DNA of 28,195 bases from a virus: positions 1 through 28,195 of the IMG/VR virus record IMGVR_UViG_3300032053_000400. The stretch is one strand, 5' to 3'. Under the pieces are notes generated by a model, which saw only the letters and a program-made list of their open reading frames with translations, was not told the origin of the DNA and ran no database searches. The position numbers and the translations under genes were made by a program. Positions 24,005-28,195 of this stretch are shown in pieces (the stretch's first letter is position 1; each line of letters begins with the position of its first letter).

Positions 24005-24838
24005 ATGGCAACTGATTTATTAGGTAGTATAACTGAAGTATTAGGCACCGCGGGCACAGCTACTCGTTCTTTTGAGGAGGATGGCTTTACCGTGCCACCT
24101 ATGTCATCAGCTAGCGGCGACGGCTTGCCGTCCAGCAAAGTTAAAGCTCAACAAAAAGCTACTACTCATAGACATATTGTGCATTGGTTTATTCCAGAAG
24201 TTGGAATTATTAATATGTATATCAATCCGCAATCTATTCAGTATAATTTTAAGAAATTAATTACACCAGAAAGAACTAAAGGCGGTTATGTTATTCAGTA
24301 TTGGGGCGAAGAGTTAGCCACTTTGAATTTACGAGGACATACGGGCAGTTCAGGTGTGGAGGGGCTAAATGTGCTTTATGAAATTTATAGAGCAGAGCAA
24401 TTTAATTTCGATCCCATTGCTCTAACAATGGCTTCTGACAGTTTAGTTTCTGGATTAGGAGATACCATCGATAGTTTAGGAAAAGGTATTTCTGGATTAG
24501 GTGGGGATATTTTTTCTGGCGTAGCTGGCGGCATATTAGGAACGGATCCCAAGACGCAAAGCTTATTACCCCGTAACCCGCCAACGTTGGCAGCTATGGC
24601 ATTTGGTGTAGAGATGTATTATAATGGTAAGGTATATCGTGGATTTTTTACAAGTATGTCTTATACCGAATCGGTAGATAAATTAGGTTTATTTGATTAT
24701 GATATTCAATTTACAGTAACCCAACAGAGAGGATATAGAACTAATAGTTATGGTTGGCAAAGAAGTGCAAATTCCGGACCTTCTAATAATTCAGAAGGGG
24801 GAGTGCCGCTTTCCTTTGGTAAAGGATTTCGTAGATGA
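24005..24838 (+). CDS. Baseplate/tail tube-initiator protein
   Basis: A 277-residue protein directly after the tape measure, with ribosome binding site AAGGACTT. The N-terminal 50 residues look disordered. A beta domain follows (HRHIVHWFIPEVGIINMYIN, PQSIQYNFKKLITPERTKGG, WGEELATLNLRGHTGSSG). A Gly-rich hydrophobic loop at about 150-180 is followed by more beta structure (MAFGVEMYYNGKVYRGFFTS, FDYDIQFTVTQQRGY). The pattern resembles proteins found between tape measure and hub in contractile-tail phages, often joining the tube to the hub. The Gly-rich loop might insert in a membrane, but it is short and amphipathic. Specific T4 equivalent uncertain. Confidence 0.65.
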   Translation: MATDLLGSITEVLGTAGTATRSFEEDGFTVPPMSSASGDGLPSSKVKAQQKATTHRHIVHWFIPEVGIINMYINPQSIQYNFKKLITPERTKGGYVIQYWGEELATLNLRGHTGSSGVEGLNVLYEIYRAEQFNFDPIALTMASDSLVSGLGDTIDSLGKGISGLGGDIFSGVAGGILGTDPKTQSLLPRNPPTLAAMAFGVEMYYNGKVYRGFFTSMSYTESVDKLGLFDYDIQFTVTQQRGYRTNSYGWQRSANSGPSNNSEGGVPLSFGKGFRR

Positions 24839-24883
24839 TATATAATAACGTACGCCGAATAAGACATAATAGAGTAACAAATA

Positions 24884-27800
24884 ATGAGTGATTTTTTTAA
24901 TGGTCTTGGAGATGTACTTGCGCAACAATTTAGTTTAGGTGATTCTAAGCTTAAGTCATTGGATGTTGTAAAAAATGGGCATACCGTTCCTTACGGAAAA
25001 CTCGGCGCATTCGCAAATCAATTTGATCAATCAGCTGAAAGATCTTATACCGAAGAAGGTTTTCAAAGAACGTCTCTTTTTAATCCTCGACAAAAGCAAC
25101 TGGAAATTTGGATGCAAGAACCTGAGGTAACTATTCTTGTTAAAAAGCGAGCCTTCGCCTCATTGGCAGATAATACTCGTATCGATTTGGCAGACGATCA
25201 AGAAAGATTATTTTTACGTGCTACTAAATTTTTATTTCAAAATAAATGTAAGCAAATTGCTGCTTATGAAAGATTAACCAAATTAGAAAGTGTTGCTATT
25301 GAGATGGGATCGCTCGATCACCATCTAATGCCGGCATTATTTGCCGCCACAGATACATTGGGTTCGTTATTTTCTGGCTCCAGTTCTTTTAATAAATTTA
25401 AAGCCGTTATTGATCAAGTAAAAACCATTACTAATTTGTCTCGCGATACTTTAATCACTAATTGGACTACTAATCAATTAAATTCTTTTAGAACTGATTT
25501 GGGTACAGGTACTGGTGTTATAGAATTTACCACAGCATTTAACATTAGCACCACCACTTCTATTAATTTTGGAGGGGGTTCTTTTAATATTACTTTCGTC
25601 GATCCCTATCAGCTGATGAGGGTAACGCATAATGATATTGAACAAGCAATAGCTGATGCTACAAATACGGTAAAAGGAAGTTCTTTCGTACAATTAAGTT
25701 TAGATATTGTAAATAAAGGTATCCAAGACGATAAGGCTGCTCTTAATAAAATGAGAGCGCGACGTAATGCTAACCCAATTAATTTTATTATTGAACCAGA
25801 TACTTTTCTTGGAAAACGCATTAGAGCCATTATTGATAATAGTGGAATTGAAATTCAATTTACTGGTTCTATTTTTAATGTAAATATAGATCCGGCATAT
25901 TTTCGAGGCGCAGAATTGGCAGGCGCAGATGGTATAGATCCAAACTCATATGGTCGCGCAGCTTCTCTATTGGGTGTTGCCGCCCTTACTCTTTTAAATC
26001 CGGCAGCCACTATTATTGATCCTTCTGGTGTCGCAGAATCCGTTTCTATTCAACCAAATAGTGAGGCTGCACTATTTAATAGAATTGTAAAAAGTGCCTT
26101 TAATCAATTACAAATAAATAAAAATTCTCAAACAGTTATGAAGGCACATAACGCCAAGACCAATGATATAAGAAAAAAACTACGCCTACATTATGGCACT
26201 AAATTAATTATCCAGCCAATGGATGTGGTGCATATATTTGTTAGTTCCAAAACTAAAGTTGATAATAAGATTATTGGCGGTTTGCAAGATGCAATGGGTG
26301 GCGGATTTTTGCAAACTGCAAGTAAAGCTTTTGCAAATATGCAAGATTTTTTTCACGCAGGACAAAATGATTCCGTAGAAAAATCACTATCTGTGGGTAG
26401 AGATTTTCCAAATTGGTTGTGGCTAATCATGCGCAATCAATTTACCAAAGATAAAAGCGGTACGCAGATCTTTGCCGGATTAGTCGCTAATAGCACCTCC
26501 TCTTATGATAGTAATGGGGCTTTTAATGTTGCCATTACAGGCACTGATAATGCGGCATATTTTAAATTTGGAGTTGTAAATCAACGACCAGCAACGGATG
26601 TTTTTGACGGCTCCCTATATGATCCATTAACCCCATTTGATATTAAATTTGATAGAGCTAATGGATTTGAGCCAGATAAGGTGCCAGATTTATTACCAGA
26701 AAATAAAGCATTATTTAAGTCTGTATTTCTTAAATATGCTAGTGGGCGATATGTTGGTAAAAAACCCACCATAAATAATTTTGTACAAGATTCTGAAAGA
26801 ATTCAAAACGCTTCCATTAGAAAGGTATTTTATGATCCAAATGGAATGGTGTATAAATGGAAAGAGGGTATTGGCTCATTGGTAATGTTTGGAAATACTG
26901 CCCAAGAAAGCGCCACTAATACTAGTCTTGCCACTACCACGACAGATCCTTTTGCGGGGCAGGATATTATGAATGTCTTGTCATTATTAATTACTGGAGA
27001 GCCATATAATTTTGCAACTTTTTATAAAGCAACTATACAAGTTGATAATACGGGGCGAGATCCTCATACCGGAGCTGATCCAGCCGTTTCCTTTTTTAGA
27101 AGTTTTCAAACAGATCTAAAATATAGAAATTTATTATATGGTAATTTCGTTCCATTTAAAAAATTAACAATGGATAATGATACATATAAAAATGTTCTTA
27201 ATAATCAAATCAATGCCACCGCTTTTGATGCCGAACTTAAATTTTTATTGCAAGAAAAAGCCGATTTAAATGATAAACTAACTTTTGCAAGTGATAATGG
27301 GCAAGTAGTAAATGCAACTTCGGCAATACTACAGGCTCAAGCAACAGTTCTTAATGATAAAATTACTATCAAGCAACAACAAATTACTACAGAACTAACA
27401 AAAGCTAATAAGCCCATCTCTATTGTTGGTGATGATATTACTATGGATTATGATTTATTTTTTGAAGGTAAAGATCAAAATAAATTAAGTGATATTTATC
27501 AAAGAAATAAAGATTTAAGAAAAAAGACACATTATTTAACACGCAGAATGTCTTGGAAAGTAAGAGCCAATCAGGATGTAAATTTATTCATCGTTGATGA
27601 TTCGTATGATAAAGATTATGATATTCAGGCTTTTGAAAAAGCATTTTCTAATCCCAGTTTATTTAAAAGCGATTATATTACAGTTGCTGAGAAAATTGAG
27701 CATGTTGCTAAATTATTAGAGTTAGAAGTCTTTGCCGACTCACAAGGACATATTCAAATTAGACCACCACAATATAATAAAATGCCAAGTAGCACATTTT

Positions 27801-28195
27801 ATCGAATGTTAAGGTTAAAAGATGAATTTGATATTCAAGTTTATCCTCAATTTTTAGAAGATTTATATGCCGATCAATTAACAAATACTACGGCAAAATT
27901 AGAAGTTATAGAAGATGAAATAAGAATGTATGGATTAGCATTATCTAGATCGACCGATGCTGCCATAGAGGATTTATTAGCCACAAATGCTACTTTTATT
28001 CAAGCCAATCCTGTTGCCAATACATATTTTAAATTTTTATCTGACGATCAAGGCATTATACCACGCATACAGTTAATTAATGCAAGCGCAGATTCCACGA
28101 AAGCAAAGGAAGCGGAAGAGGTATTTGCACAAAGCTTAGAGGCTCTCGGCTCCATTAAAACACAAGCCACTATTAATAATATTTTTAGCGTATCC
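24884..28195 (+). CDS. Baseplate hub protein, 3' truncated
   Basis: The frame stays open from ATG 24884 to the right edge (1104 codons seen), so the C-terminus is missing. The N-terminal 450 residues are mixed helical and beta. A hub-like beta-barrel segment follows at about 440-580 (KLIIQPMDVVHIFVSS, then GTQIFAGLVANSTSS, FNVAITGTDNAAYF), which resembles the pattern of baseplate hub domains of the gp27/YqbQ type. Residues about 770-840 include a probable coiled coil, and about 920-980 repeat a hub-style element (KIEHVAKLLELEVFADSQGH, then IQIRPPQYNKMPS). It would form the ring that initiates the tail tube and holds the spike. ATG at 24884 has no strong Shine-Dalgarno. Length is well above T4 gp27, indicating extra domains. 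Confidence 0.7.
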   Translation, partial: MSDFFNGLGDVLAQQFSLGDSKLKSLDVVKNGHTVPYGKLGAFANQFDQSAERSYTEEGFQRTSLFNPRQKQLEIWMQEPEVTILVKKRAFASLADNTRIDLADDQERLFLRATKFLFQNKCKQIAAYERLTKLESVAIEMGSLDHHLMPALFAATDTLGSLFSGSSSFNKFKAVIDQVKTITNLSRDTLITNWTTNQLNSFRTDLGTGTGVIEFTTAFNISTTTSINFGGGSFNITFVDPYQLMRVTHNDIEQAIADATNTVKGSSFVQLSLDIVNKGIQDDKAALNKMRARRNANPINFIIEPDTFLGKRIRAIIDNSGIEIQFTGSIFNVNIDPAYFRGAELAGADGIDPNSYGRAASLLGVAALTLLNPAATIIDPSGVAESVSIQPNSEAALFNRIVKSAFNQLQINKNSQTVMKAHNAKTNDIRKKLRLHYGTKLIIQPMDVVHIFVSSKTKVDNKIIGGLQDAMGGGFLQTASKAFANMQDFFHAGQNDSVEKSLSVGRDFPNWLWLIMRNQFTKDKSGTQIFAGLVANSTSSYDSNGAFNVAITGTDNAAYFKFGVVNQRPATDVFDGSLYDPLTPFDIKFDRANGFEPDKVPDLLPENKALFKSVFLKYASGRYVGKKPTINNFVQDSERIQNASIRKVFYDPNGMVYKWKEGIGSLVMFGNTAQESATNTSLATTTTDPFAGQDIMNVLSLLITGEPYNFATFYKATIQVDNTGRDPHTGADPAVSFFRSFQTDLKYRNLLYGNFVPFKKLTMDNDTYKNVLNNQINATAFDAELKFLLQEKADLNDKLTFASDNGQVVNATSAILQAQATVLNDKITIKQQQITTELTKANKPISIVGDDITMDYDLFFEGKDQNKLSDIYQRNKDLRKKTHYLTRRMSWKVRANQDVNLFIVDDSYDKDYDIQAFEKAFSNPSLFKSDYITVAEKIEHVAKLLELEVFADSQGHIQIRPPQYNKMPSSTFYRMLRLKDEFDIQVYPQFLEDLYADQLTNTTAKLEVIEDEIRMYGLALSRSTDAAIEDLLATNATFIQANPVANTYFKFLSDDQGIIPRIQLINASADSTKAKEAEEVFAQSLEALGSIKTQATINNIFSVS

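Noticed and set aside
1-28195. tRNA genes, CRISPR arrays, insertion sequences, att sites
   Set aside because: Looked for cloverleaf-like segments, regular spaced repeats, transposase motifs and terminal inverted repeats by eye; none found. A tRNA scan could still find something I missed.

Overview
The window is a segment of a tailed, contractile-tail (myovirus-type) dsDNA phage or prophage-like genome. Every gene I can support lies on the + strand, the genes are tightly packed, and no gap exceeds about 125 bases. The strongest evidence is the run tail sheath (17521-20076), tail tube (20179-20811), tape-measure chaperone with a -1 frameshift extension (20868-21820), tape measure (21828-23996) and two baseplate/hub proteins (24005 to the right edge). 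The DNA is mostly AT-rich. Most genes that have a recognisable ribosome binding site use an AAGGA-type one. I cannot name the host or the phage genus, and I saw no tRNA, integrase, terminase or capsid genes.

Layout. 1-707: the 3' end of a virion protein cut by the left edge, with an abruptly GC-rich last stretch. 829-3348: an accessory pair, a WC-motif protein with leucine-rich-variant-like repeats and a small HExxH metallopeptidase-like protein. Both lack a Shine-Dalgarno sequence and share an almost identical leader. 3349-8821: baseplate and adhesin genes, namely an FN3 plus Cys4 plus HxH protein, a beta-helix spike carrying a GC-rich LamG-like insert, and a polyglycine adhesin. 8846-9838: a small helix-turn-helix ORF, a three-helix membrane protein with a proline-rich tail, and an HNH endonuclease. 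9835-16651: a 1573-residue fibre, two paralogous beta-helix proteins, and a truncated third copy. 16653-17438: a tail protein that I place tentatively as terminator/completion. 17521-28195: sheath, tube, chaperone pair, tape measure and baseplate hub.

How it fits together. The right half builds the contractile tail: the tape measure with its two chaperone forms sets tube length, the tube and sheath polymerise around it, and the hub proteins start the tube. The middle third provides receptor-binding and baseplate-peripheral parts and is visibly mosaic (GC shifts, duplicated and truncated copies, an HNH gene, an inserted lectin-like domain). Expression ratios appear to be set by RNA signals visible in the sequence: near-identical start regions for sheath and tube, one hairpin on each side of the tube gene (the second burying the chaperone's ribosome binding site), and an A7 slippery site in the chaperone.

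Most unusual observations: the shared SD-less leader of the accessory pair; the domain shared between the sheath and the FN3 baseplate protein; the Asp-Gly-Tyr tripeptide recurring about 18 times in six structural proteins; and the hairpins bracketing the tube gene.
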